The translations under genes and the position numbers were made by a program. 44,874 bases of DNA from Actinomycetes bacterium (GTDB lineage: Bacteria > Actinomycetota > Acidimicrobiia > Acidimicrobiales > Palsa-688), in assembly GCA_021850325.1 (NCBI GenBank), contig JAJZMF010000037.1, positions 1 to 44,874 on the forward strand, written 5' to 3'. Within the stretch, counting starts at the first letter, position 1, and each line of letters begins with the position of its first letter. The notes below the pieces were generated by a model, which was not told the DNA's origin, made no database searches, and saw nothing but the letters and a program-made list of their open reading frames with translations. Below, one piece after another: positions 23,188 through 30,717 of the stretch.

Positions 23188-24594
23188 TCAGGCCGGCGCC
23201 CGAGCGGTGGCTGCGGTGTCCTCTTCGCGTGCTCTCTGCAGGGCCGCCTCGACGCGGGCGGTGGAGCGGTTGCGGCCGAGCAGGGACATGGCCTCGAAGA
23301 GAGGAGGCCCGACGGTGCGACCGGTGACCGCCAAGCGGACGGGGGCCTGCGCCTTGCCGAGGTTGGTCACGCCCACCGCTTCTCCGGCGGCGGCCACGGC
23401 CTCCCGGATGCCCTCGGGCCCCCACTCGCAATCGGTGAGGCGCCGGGTGGCCTCACCCAGCAGTTCGGTGAAGGCGGGGGACTGGCGGCGGACCTTGGAC
23501 CATTCGGCCGGGTCAGGCCTGACATCGGCCCTGTAGAGGAAGTCGACCATGGAGTAGACCTCGCTCAGGGTGCGTGCGCGCTCCTGGACCAGGTCGGCGA
23601 TGGGCGACCACCGGCTGGCCAGCCAGTCCTGCGCCCTGTGGACCAGCTCCTCGGGCTTCATGGCTCGCAGGTAGTTGGCGTTGACGTCCGCCAGCTTCTT
23701 CTCGTCGAAGAAGGCGGGGGCGGACTTGACCTGGTCGAGCCGGAACTCGGCCACGAGCTCCTCCTTGCTCAGCACCTCCCGGTCGTTACCGGGCGACCAG
23801 CCGAGCAGGGCCAGGTAGTTCACCATGGCCTCGGGCAGGTAGCCCTCGTCGCGGTAGTCCTCGAGGGCGACCTTGTCCCGGCGTTTGGACAGCTTCTGCC
23901 GGGAGGCGTTCACCAGCAAGGGCAGGTGGGCGAACGCAGGCGGAGGGCCGAGCTGGAGGGCCTCCCAGAGCAGGAGGTACTTGGGTGTGTTGGGCACGTG
24001 GTCTTCGCCCCGCACGACGTGGCTTATGGCCATGTCGCCGTCATCGACCACGTTGGCCAGGATGAACAAGGGCTGGCCGGAGGACTTGCGGACGCTGAAG
24101 TCCTCGATGGCCCGGTTGTCGTAGGAGACCTCGCCCCGGACGACGTCGGACCAGGTCGTGTTGCCCTGGTCCGGTGTGCGGAAGCGCAGGAGCCTCCCGG
24201 GCCCCGGCTCCAAGCCCCGGTCCCGGCAGAAGCTGTCGTAGCCGGGCGGACGGTTGGCCGCCTTGTTGCGGGCCGCCACCTGCTCGGGCGTGCAGTCACA
24301 GGCATAGAGGTGGTCACCCGCCAGGAGCCGGTCGACGGCGTCCTGGTACAGCCCGCCCCTCTGGGACTGGAAGTAGGGGCCCTCGTCCCAGTCGAGGCCC
24401 AGCCAGCGAAGGGCGCGCTCGATGCCCTCGGTGTGCTCCGCCCGGTTGCGCAGGGTGTCGGTGTCCTCGATGCGCAGGACGAAGGTGCCGCCTTGCTGGC
24501 GGGCGAAGAGCCAGTTGAAAAGGGCGGTGCGGGCACTGCCCACGTGGAAGTAGCCGGTCGGGGAGGGGGCCATGCGGACCCTGACGCTGCTCAT
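23188..24594 (-). CDS. gltX: Glutamate--tRNA ligase
   Basis: Cytoplasmic class I aminoacyl-tRNA synthetase of 468 residues. The HIGH motif is in APSPTGYFHVGSARTALFNW (residues 9-28) and the KMSKS equivalent is QKLSKRRDK. DTDTLRNRAEHTE and VVRGEDHVPNTPKYLLLWEA are also family signatures, and the C-terminal anticodon-binding region is helical. It charges tRNA-Glu. In organisms lacking GlnRS, the non-discriminating form also charges tRNA-Gln for later transamidation. The tRNA-Gln gene is the immediate downstream neighbour and tRNA-Glu is 2.3 kb away. Whether this enzyme is discriminating cannot be read here. No strong ribosome site precedes ATG 24594. Confidence 0.96.
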   Translation of the reverse strand: MSSVRVRMAPSPTGYFHVGSARTALFNWLFARQQGGTFVLRIEDTDTLRNRAEHTEGIERALRWLGLDWDEGPYFQSQRGGLYQDAVDRLLAGDHLYACDCTPEQVAARNKAANRPPGYDSFCRDRGLEPGPGRLLRFRTPDQGNTTWSDVVRGEVSYDNRAIEDFSVRKSSGQPLFILANVVDDGDMAISHVVRGEDHVPNTPKYLLLWEALQLGPPPAFAHLPLLVNASRQKLSKRRDKVALEDYRDEGYLPEAMVNYLALLGWSPGNDREVLSKEELVAEFRLDQVKSAPAFFDEKKLADVNANYLRAMKPEELVHRAQDWLASRWSPIADLVQERARTLSEVYSMVDFLYRADVRPDPAEWSKVRRQSPAFTELLGEATRRLTDCEWGPEGIREAVAAAGEAVGVTNLGKAQAPVRLAVTGRTVGPPLFEAMSLLGRNRSTARVEAALQRAREEDTAATARAPA

Positions 24595-24671
24595 CGTGGT
24601 CCCAAGCTACCGGCTCGGGTGCGCGGCGCCCCCACGGGCAGCCGGCTCGCCAACGGCCCGGGGGGCGGGGC

Positions 24672-25625
24672 TCAGCTGGCCAGCAGGTCGCGGGCGTCGC
24701 TGCCCGCGAGGGCCCGGCGCAACTTGGTGAGGGCGTCACGCTCTATGCGGCGGACACGCTCGGCGGTGAGGTCGAGCAGCTCGCCCACCTCGCCCTGGGT
24801 GCGGGGCTCGCCCCGGTCCAGGCCGTAACGAAGCGAGAGCACCCGCCGCTCGTCCTCGGACAGGCGGCTGAGGAACTCATCGATGTGGCCACCGAGCAGG
24901 GCCTGGGCCACGGTCTCGAACGGGGACTGTGCCGAGTGGTTGACCACCAGGTCGCCCAGGCTGGTGTCGCCGTCCTCGCCCACGGCGGCGTCCAGGCTCA
25001 CGGGGTCGCTGTCGTAGTGCAGGAGCTCGGAGAGCGCAGCCTCGTCCAGTTCCAGTGCTTCGGCCAGCTCGGCCAGGGTGGGAGGACGACCGTTCTTGGC
25101 CTCGAGCTCACCCTGGACCCTACGGGCACGACGTATCTCGTCGCCCACGTGGGCCGGGATACGGACGGTGTGCGCCGTGTTCTCTATGGCCCGGCCGATC
25201 GACTGGCGGATCCACCATGTGGCGTAGGTGGAGAACTTGAACCCTTTGCGCCAGTCGAACTTCTCGACGGCGTGGATGAGGCCCAGGTTGCCCTCCTGGA
25301 TGAGATCCGACAGGGGCAGGCCCGACCACTGGTACTTGCGGGCCACCGAGACGACCAAGCGGAGGTTCGAGTTGATGAACCGGGTGGTGGCGTCCTCGCC
25401 GGCGGCTACGGCCTTGCGCAGCTCGCGCTTGCGCCGAGGGCTGACGTCGGTGGCCGTCTCCAGCTCCTCACGGGCGGTCTGGGCCTCCTGGATAACCTGG
25501 CCCAAGCGCATCTCGTCAGCCTTGGTGAGCAACGGGAAGCTCCCGGCCTCATCGAGGTAGAGGCCGAGGAGGTCGGGACCGGCGCCCATGGCGCCCCGGG
25601 CAGTGCGGCGCACGAAATCAGTCAT
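24672..25625 (-). CDS. sigB: Group 2 (SigB/principal-like) RNA polymerase sigma factor
   Basis: The 317-residue protein contains region 1.2 (LGLYLDEAGSFPLLTKADE), region 2 (NLRLVVSVARKYQWSGLPL, then LIQEGNLGLIHAVEKFDW and FSTYATWWIRQSIGRAI), region 3 (RIPAHVGDEIRRARR) and region 4 (LSEDERRVLSLRYGL, then TAERVRRIERDALTKLRR). The long acidic N-terminus of actinobacterial principal sigma factors is missing, which fits the SigB-like group 2 form. ATG 25625 lacks a ribosome site and comes right after a SigH/SigR-type promoter, so the mRNA may be leaderless. Longer in-frame reading to 26147 is rejected, as it runs through promoter DNA. The symbol is by analogy with mycobacterial SigB. Confidence 0.85.
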   Translation of the reverse strand: MTDFVRRTARGAMGAGPDLLGLYLDEAGSFPLLTKADEMRLGQVIQEAQTAREELETATDVSPRRKRELRKAVAAGEDATTRFINSNLRLVVSVARKYQWSGLPLSDLIQEGNLGLIHAVEKFDWRKGFKFSTYATWWIRQSIGRAIENTAHTVRIPAHVGDEIRRARRVQGELEAKNGRPPTLAELAEALELDEAALSELLHYDSDPVSLDAAVGEDGDTSLGDLVVNHSAQSPFETVAQALLGGHIDEFLSRLSEDERRVLSLRYGLDRGEPRTQGEVGELLDLTAERVRRIERDALTKLRRALAGSDARDLLAS

Positions 25626-26007
25626 TGTAACGAAGGTAACGTCCGAGCCGGGAGGTTTGTTCCCAAACTGGGCCGATGTGCCGGACGGCACAAGCGGCTC
25701 AGCTCTAGTCCTACCCCGACGGGCGACTTCTCCAACATCTGCCCTGGCCCTGCGGGCATGTCCCGCCAACCGCCACGCCTGCCCGACGGGTGGTCCCCGG
25801 CCGGGCCCCTCGGTTTCTTCTGCGTTTCTCATAGTACCCGGCCGGGACCGTTCCCGGCACAGCGGCGCCCCGGGTATGTCTAGGGTGGGCCGGAGGTGCC
25901 GGAGGCCCGACCGACCAGTGGGCCGGTCGTGTGCCCTGACCGGCCTCCTCCGGCTGGTTGCCCGTCCCGACCGCCGCCGGAGCGGGCCACGTCTAGCGAG
26001 GTGGACA
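25626..26007. other. 382-bp divergent gap between sigma and aldehyde dehydrogenase genes
   Basis: This gap contains the SigH-type promoter for the leftward sigma gene (25635-25664), a short hairpin with arms GCCGGGA (25841-25847) and TCCCGGC (25852-25858) and the GAGG ribosome site just before GTG 26008. No gene and no clear -35/-10 pair for the rightward gene were recognised. Confidence 0.6.
25635..25664 (-). promoter_or_regulatory. SigH/SigR-type promoter of the sigma factor gene
   Basis: On the minus strand GGGAAC (25664-25659), an 18-base spacer and GTTACC (25640-25635) match the GGGAAT/C-N18-GTT consensus of actinobacterial oxidative-stress ECF sigma factors (SigR, SigH). The -10 box ends nine bases before the ATG, leaving almost no leader. 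Confidence 0.6.
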
Positions 26008-27501
26008 GTGAACGACGAGGTCGCCGTGGGCCAACAGCTCGAACGGGAGCGGGAGGTGCTCGCCCGCGTGCCCCGGGGGCTCCTGATAGGGGGACAGTGG
26101 CGCCCGGCCACAGGGGGCCGCACCTTCCCGGTGCACGACCCGGCCACAGAGGAGGTGATCGCCGAGGTGGCGGACGGGCACGAGGACGATGCCCTGGCCG
26201 CGCTGGACGCCTCGGTGGGTGCCCAGGCGGGGTGGGCGGAGACAGCACCCCGCCGCAGAGGTGAGGTACTGCGCCGGGCCTACGAGCTCATGACCGAGAG
26301 GGTGGACGACCTGGCCCTGCTCATGACCATGGAGATGGGCAAGCCCCTGGCCGAGTCCAAGGCGGAGGTGGCCTACGCGGCCGACTTCTTCCGCTGGTTC
26401 GGGGAGGAGGCGGTGAGGATCAGCGGCGACTACAAGGTGTCCACCAGTGGTGCCAACCGAGTGCTCGTGATGCGCCAGCCGGTGGGGCCGTCGTTGCTCA
26501 TCACCCCCTGGAACTTCCCGGCCGCCATGGTGGCGCGCAAGGTCGGCCCGGCGGTCGCTGCCGGCTGCACCATGGTCCTCAAGCCACCCCAGCTCACGCC
26601 CCTGTCCTCCCTGGCCATGGCCGGCATCCTGGAGGAGGCAGGGCTGCCCCCCGGGGCCCTCAACGTCGTGACCACTTCGCGTGCCAGCGCCGTCTCCGGG
26701 CCGTTGCTCGCTGACAGCCGTCTGCGCAAGGTCTCGTTCACGGGGTCGACCGAGGTGGGCAGCATGCTGATGGCAGGCGCCGCCGCTCACGTGCTGCGCG
26801 TCTCCCTCGAGCTCGGGGGGAACGCCCCCTTCCTGGTCTTTGCCGATGCCGACCTGGACGCTGCGGTGGAGGGCGCCTTGACGGCGAAGATGCGCAACAC
26901 GGGTGAGGCTTGTACGGCCGCCAACCGCTTCTATGTGCACGCTTCTTTGGCCCAGGAGTTCTCCGAACGGCTGGCCCGGGCGATGGCCGCCATGAAGCTG
27001 GGCCGGGGCACCGAGCCCGGCGTGAGGGTGGGCCCTCTTGTGGACGAGGCGCAGCGGGCCAAGGTGACGTCCCTGGTGGAGGACGCCGTCGAGCGGGGTG
27101 CTCGGGTGCTCTGTGGGGCCAGGGCGCCGAGGTCCCGGGGATGGTTCTACGAGCCCACCGTCCTGGCAGCGGTCCCGGAGGGCGCCCAGCTGGCCGGTGA
27201 GGAGATATTCGGGCCCGTTGCCCCCGTCTTCAGCTTCGAGGACGACGAGGAGGCCGTGCGCCTGGCCAATGGCACGCGGTACGGCCTTGTCGCCTATGCC
27301 TACACCCGGGACCTCGGCCGTGCCCTGCGCGTGTGCGAGGCCCTCGAGGTCGGCATGGTCGGGCTCAACCGCGGCCTGGTGTCCGACCCGGCAGCCCCTT
27401 TCGGGGGGGCCAAGGCGTCGGGGATCGGCCGCGAGGGTGGCTCGGTCGGCATCGACGAGTACCTCGAGGTCAAGTACGTGTCGATCGACAAGACCTGGTA
27501 G
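26008..27501 (+). CDS. gabD: Aldehyde dehydrogenase, succinate-semialdehyde type
   Basis: The 497-residue NAD(P)-dependent enzyme has the complete ALDH catalytic set: LLITPWNFPAAMVARKVGPA (cofactor region, with Asn), KVSFTGSTEVG (glycine motif), the general base in RVSLELGGNAPFLVF and the nucleophile in MRNTGEACTAANRF. The Gly-Glu-Ala-Cys-Thr-Ala-Ala-Asn and PFGGAKASGIGREGG features are typical of succinate-semialdehyde dehydrogenases, which oxidise succinic semialdehyde to succinate in 4-aminobutyrate breakdown. Close relatives use other semialdehydes, so the gabD name is provisional. GTG 26008 follows GAGG, with a long upstream in-frame stretch rejected as non-homologous. The 3' end overlaps the convergent rsmE by 32 bases. 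Confidence 0.82.
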   Translation: MNDEVAVGQQLEREREVLARVPRGLLIGGQWRPATGGRTFPVHDPATEEVIAEVADGHEDDALAALDASVGAQAGWAETAPRRRGEVLRRAYELMTERVDDLALLMTMEMGKPLAESKAEVAYAADFFRWFGEEAVRISGDYKVSTSGANRVLVMRQPVGPSLLITPWNFPAAMVARKVGPAVAAGCTMVLKPPQLTPLSSLAMAGILEEAGLPPGALNVVTTSRASAVSGPLLADSRLRKVSFTGSTEVGSMLMAGAAAHVLRVSLELGGNAPFLVFADADLDAAVEGALTAKMRNTGEACTAANRFYVHASLAQEFSERLARAMAAMKLGRGTEPGVRVGPLVDEAQRAKVTSLVEDAVERGARVLCGARAPRSRGWFYEPTVLAAVPEGAQLAGEEIFGPVAPVFSFEDDEEAVRLANGTRYGLVAYAYTRDLGRALRVCEALEVGMVGLNRGLVSDPAAPFGGAKASGIGREGGSVGIDEYLEVKYVSIDKTW

Positions 27502-28258
27502 GCGAGGGCGCCCCGGGCCCGGTGCTCACGTCGTCGGGCTGAGGGCCGGCCCCGGGGGCCGTCTTCCCGGGGGCGGGGGCGACCAGGCCCGCCCGGAGGG
27601 CCGAGAGCAGGACGCCGGCAGCCAGGGCAGCCGTCTCGGCCCGCAGCACACAGGGGCCCAGGCCGACCTGCTCGGTTGCCAGGAGCAGCTCGGCGCTCTC
27701 CCAGCCGCCTTCCGGCCCGACCAGCACGGTCGGGGTGGCCAGGGTCAACGGGGAGCCTCCGGGCACGGCCAGGGCGGCACCCTCGGCGCCTTTTACGAGA
27801 TCGGCCAGCCCCACCGGCCCCTGCACCGAGGGTAGCCATGTCCGCCTGCTCTGCATGGCGGCCTGGCGGGCCACCTCTCTCAGCTTGTCCATGTGGCGGG
27901 GTGCCGCCTCGGCCGACCAGCGGGCGACGCAGCGGGCGCTGGTCATGACCACGATGCGGTCCACCCCTGCTTCGGTGAGCTTCTGGACGGCCCATTCCGG
28001 CCTGTCACCCTTGACCAGGGCAAACCCGACCGTGAGCACCGGTTGGGGCGGGGGCTCCCGGCTCGGGCCGGCCCCGGTCAGCGGCGCCACTCCCGTCCCT
28101 GTCCACTCTCCGGCCAGGGACCCGCCCTGGCCGTCGGAGAGGGTGACCTCTTCGCCCGGCCTCAGCCTCAGGGCCCGCGCCAGGTGGTGCAGGTCCTGTT
28201 CCCGCAGCCGGGGCTGGCGCAGGTCGTCGACAAAGACGTGGGCGACAGCCCGGGCCAC
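27470..28258 (-). CDS. rsmE: 16S rRNA (uracil(1498)-N(3))-methyltransferase
   Basis: RsmE methylates U1498 of 16S rRNA using S-adenosylmethionine and has a C-terminal knotted SPOUT fold after a PUA-like start. Visible landmarks are HVFVDDLRQPRL and HHLARALRLRPGEEV (PUA part), FALVKGDRPEWAVQKLTEAG, then the SAM-binding knot PTVLVGPEGGWESAE and LRAETAAL. The 262-residue length is slightly above average because of a proline-rich tail of about 35 residues that overlaps the end of the aldehyde dehydrogenase gene. GTG 28258 lies 12 bases after the dnaJ stop, so it is in the hrcA-dnaJ-rsmE unit, a common arrangement. Confidence 0.93.
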   Translation of the reverse strand: MARAVAHVFVDDLRQPRLREQDLHHLARALRLRPGEEVTLSDGQGGSLAGEWTGTGVAPLTGAGPSREPPPQPVLTVGFALVKGDRPEWAVQKLTEAGVDRIVVMTSARCVARWSAEAAPRHMDKLREVARQAAMQSRRTWLPSVQGPVGLADLVKGAEGAALAVPGGSPLTLATPTVLVGPEGGWESAELLLATEQVGLGPCVLRAETAALAAGVLLSALRAGLVAPAPGKTAPGAGPQPDDVSTGPGAPSPTRSCRSTRT

Positions 28259-28270
28259 CCGCTGCGACGC

Positions 28271-29419
28271 CTACTTGAAAGCGCTGCGGATGCGCGAGAG
28301 GAAGCCGGCCTCGGCCGGCACCACTTCCTCGCCGCGCTCGGCGGCGAAGCGGCGCAGCAGGTCCTCCTGCGCCGGGGTCAGGTCGGTGGGGGTCTGGACC
28401 TCGATGGTCGCCACGAGGTCACCTCGCCCCCGGCGTTGCAGGTGGGGGACCCCCCGGCCCCGGAGGCGCACCTCGTGGCCGTTGGGGCAACCCGCAGGCA
28501 CCTCGAGCTGCTCGGGGCCCTCCAGGGTCTCGACGCTCAGATGGGCGCCCAGGGCCGCCTGCGCCATGCTGGCGGGCACCGTGGCCCGGAGGTCGTAGCC
28601 GTCCCGGGACAGCACCGGGTGGGGGTGCACCCGCAGGTGCAGGTAGAGGTCCCCCGGGGGGCCACCCCTCACGCCGGCGGCACCTCGTCCGGTGAGGCGC
28701 AGGGTGGAGCCGTCGTCCACTCCGGCCGGTACCTCGACGGTGTAGCTGCGCTCCTCCATGTGCCGGCCCTGGCCGCGACAGTCGGGGCAGGGTGAGGGGA
28801 CTTCCTCGCCCGAACCCCCGCAGCGCGGGCAGGGGCTCGAGGTGACCATCTGGCCGAGAAGCGACTGGCGCACCCGGCGCAGCTCGCCCGCGCCGTTGCA
28901 GGTCGAACAGGTCACGGGCGTCGTCCCGGGCCTTGCGCCGGTCCCCGAGCAGGTCTGGCAGGTGGCCAGGGTGCGCACGCTGACGTCCTTGGACGCACCG
29001 AGGACCGCCTCGGCGAAGTCCAGGTCGACGATGGCCTCCACGTTCTCTCCCGGAGGCGGCCCGGCCCGGCGCCCGCCCGCCCGCCCACCGGCCCCGAACG
29101 GGCCGCCGCCACCGAAGAAGGCGTCGAAGATGTCACCCAGCCCGGCACCGCCGAAGCCGAAGGGGTCACCGGTCGCCCCGGCTCGCTCCCCATCGGGCCC
29201 GAACATGTCGTACTGGCGGCGCTTCTCGGGGTCCTTCAGGACCTCGTAGGCCCGGTTCACGAGCTTGAAGCGCTCCTCGTTGGCCTCGGCGTCGGCAGGC
29301 GACCCGGCATGGCGGTCGGGGTGGAGGTCCCGGGCCAGCTTGCGGTAGGCGCGCTTGATCTCGTCGTCGGTAGCCGTGCGGCCGACGCCGAGGAGGGCGT
29401 AATAGTCTTCTCCGGCCAC
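28271..29419 (-). CDS. dnaJ: Chaperone protein DnaJ
   Basis: Cochaperone that stimulates the DnaK ATPase. The 382 residues have a J domain with HPD (ARDLHPDRH) at the start, a Gly/Phe-rich linker (GDIFDAFFGGGGPFGAGG), four CxxCxGxG zinc repeats (CQTCSGTG, CSTCNGAG, CPRCGGSG, CPDCRGQG) and a two-part substrate-binding C-terminal domain. GTG 29419 begins two bases after the hrcA stop, with AAAGGAG in the hrcA end. Neither dnaK nor grpE is in the window, so this is the second dnaJ type often linked to hrcA in actinobacteria. Confidence 0.96.
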   Translation of the reverse strand: MAGEDYYALLGVGRTATDDEIKRAYRKLARDLHPDRHAGSPADAEANEERFKLVNRAYEVLKDPEKRRQYDMFGPDGERAGATGDPFGFGGAGLGDIFDAFFGGGGPFGAGGRAGGRRAGPPPGENVEAIVDLDFAEAVLGASKDVSVRTLATCQTCSGTGARPGTTPVTCSTCNGAGELRRVRQSLLGQMVTSSPCPRCGGSGEEVPSPCPDCRGQGRHMEERSYTVEVPAGVDDGSTLRLTGRGAAGVRGGPPGDLYLHLRVHPHPVLSRDGYDLRATVPASMAQAALGAHLSVETLEGPEQLEVPAGCPNGHEVRLRGRGVPHLQRRGRGDLVATIEVQTPTDLTPAQEDLLRRFAAERGEEVVPAEAGFLSRIRSAFK

Positions 29420-29421
29420 GT

Positions 29422-30477
29422 CTAGACAGCGCTCCTTTGCCCTCGGTCGCTGTGCTGGCGGCGGACCTCGCCGTCGCTGAGGGCCTTGCTCAGCTTTTTC
29501 GACACGACGGCTACTGCAGCCAAGGCCTGGTCGTAGTGCATCCTGGTCGGGCCCAGCACGCCCACCGTGCCCGCCTGTTGGCCGTCGACCTCGTAGGGGG
29601 CCACGACCACGGAGCACTCGGCCAACTGCACGAGGCCGTGCTCAGTGCCGATGGCGACCGTCAGGCCCCGGTCGAGCACGTCTTTGAGCAGGCTGACGAG
29701 GACGAACTGCTGCTCCAGGATGCCGAGGACGGTGCGGATGGTGCTCACGGCGTCGAAGGCGGCTGCCATCCTGGCCGCACCGCCGACGTAGACCGGTGCC
29801 TGGGCCCCGGTGCCCGGCTCGGGGAGCCTCAGGCTGCCGAGGGCCGCAGCCATCAACGAGTCCACTGCCGGGTCACCGCTGGGCGCGGGCTGGCCCGGCC
29901 TGTCCAGGGAGGAGCCGACCAGGAAGGCGGCTGTCAGAGAGGACGCCATCTCGACCTGGGCCTCGGCCACGTCGTTGGGCAGCTCGACTGCCCGGCGCTC
30001 CACGGCGCCGTTGGCCAGTACGGCTACGGCAAGTGCCAGGCGTGGCGACAGGGCGACCAGCTGCACGGACCGGACGCGGCCCGGCTCGGGGGCGCTCGGG
30101 GCGACGACGACCGCCGCGTAGTCGGTGAGGTGGGACAGAAGGCTGCTCGTCTCGGCCAACGTGCGCTCGAGCTCCCCGTGGGTGCGGTTGAAGAACATCC
30201 TCACCAGCTCGGCCTGCTCAGGGCCGAGGGGTGCGGGCCCGCTCAGCGAGTCGACGAAGTAGCGATAGCCCTTGTCGGTGGGGACACGTCCGGCACTGGA
30301 GTGGGGCTGGAAGAGGAAGCCTTCCTGTTCGAGCACCGCCATCTCGTTGCGAACAGTGGCCGGGGACACGCTGAGGCCCGGGAGCTGGGCCACGTACGAC
30401 GAGCTCACCGGCTGAGCGGTACGTATGTGGCACTCCACGACGGCGCGAAGAATGGCTGCTTTGCGGTCGTCCAACAT
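29422..30477 (-). CDS. hrcA: Heat-inducible transcription repressor HrcA
   Basis: HrcA binds CIRCE palindromes and represses chaperone genes. The 351-residue protein has the N-terminal winged helix (LDDRKAAILRAVVECHIRT, then GLSVSPATVRNEMAVLEQEG and HSSAGRVPTDKGYRYFVD) and the C-terminal dimerisation and GAF-like region (STIRTVLGILEQQFVLVSLL and YEVDGQQAGTVGVLGPTRM). ATG 30477 has no ribosome site; instead a CIRCE-like palindrome ends two bases before it. It heads the hrcA-dnaJ-rsmE unit and is probably self-regulated. Confidence 0.95.
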   Translation of the reverse strand: MLDDRKAAILRAVVECHIRTAQPVSSSYVAQLPGLSVSPATVRNEMAVLEQEGFLFQPHSSAGRVPTDKGYRYFVDSLSGPAPLGPEQAELVRMFFNRTHGELERTLAETSSLLSHLTDYAAVVVAPSAPEPGRVRSVQLVALSPRLALAVAVLANGAVERRAVELPNDVAEAQVEMASSLTAAFLVGSSLDRPGQPAPSGDPAVDSLMAAALGSLRLPEPGTGAQAPVYVGGAARMAAAFDAVSTIRTVLGILEQQFVLVSLLKDVLDRGLTVAIGTEHGLVQLAECSVVVAPYEVDGQQAGTVGVLGPTRMHYDQALAAVAVVSKKLSKALSDGEVRRQHSDRGQRSAV

Positions 30478-30479
30478 GT

Positions 30480-30506
30480 CTGGCAGTCAAGGTTACCGAG
30501 TGCCAG
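30480..30506. promoter_or_regulatory. Variant CIRCE element at the hrcA start
   Basis: CTGGCAGTC-N9-GAGTGCCAG has the CIRCE geometry of two nine-base arms and a nine-base spacer, and keeps most of the consensus TTAGCACTC-N9-GAGTGCTAA. It lies two bases upstream of the hrcA ATG, where a leader and ribosome site would normally be. Confidence 0.7.
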
Positions 30507-30674
30507 CACGTCCCGAGGGACAGGGCACGGGCCGGCCCGTTGCCGGGTGGTCGCCGCCCTCAAAGGCAGGGGTGCCCGAACAGGTGGTTAGGCTGTCGCA
30601 CGGGTGGGAGCTGCGTGAGGACCAACGGCTGAGCGGGCCCGGGCCCGGCAGGCCGGGCGCCCGCCCCGCAAATC

Positions 30675-30689
30675 TGACTAAAGTGGTCA
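30675..30689. promoter_or_regulatory. Palindrome upstream of sat-cysC
   Basis: TGACTAAAGTGGTCA has TGAC and GTCA arms seven bases apart, flanked by A/T-rich bases (AAATC and TAAATT), unusual for this region. It lies 28 bases before the GTG start and may be an Rrf2/CymR-like or other sulfur-regulator site. The binder is not known. Confidence 0.5.
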
Positions 30690-30717
30690 TAAATTGCTCT
30701 GACCTACTGGAGGTAGC

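Noticed and set aside
23152-24828. 558-codon plus-strand frame opposite gltX
   Set aside because: Antisense shadow of a complete synthetase.
26008-27501. Longer start for the aldehyde dehydrogenase at 25588
   Set aside because: The extra 140 codons run through promoter DNA of the divergent sigma gene and are not homologous to the family.
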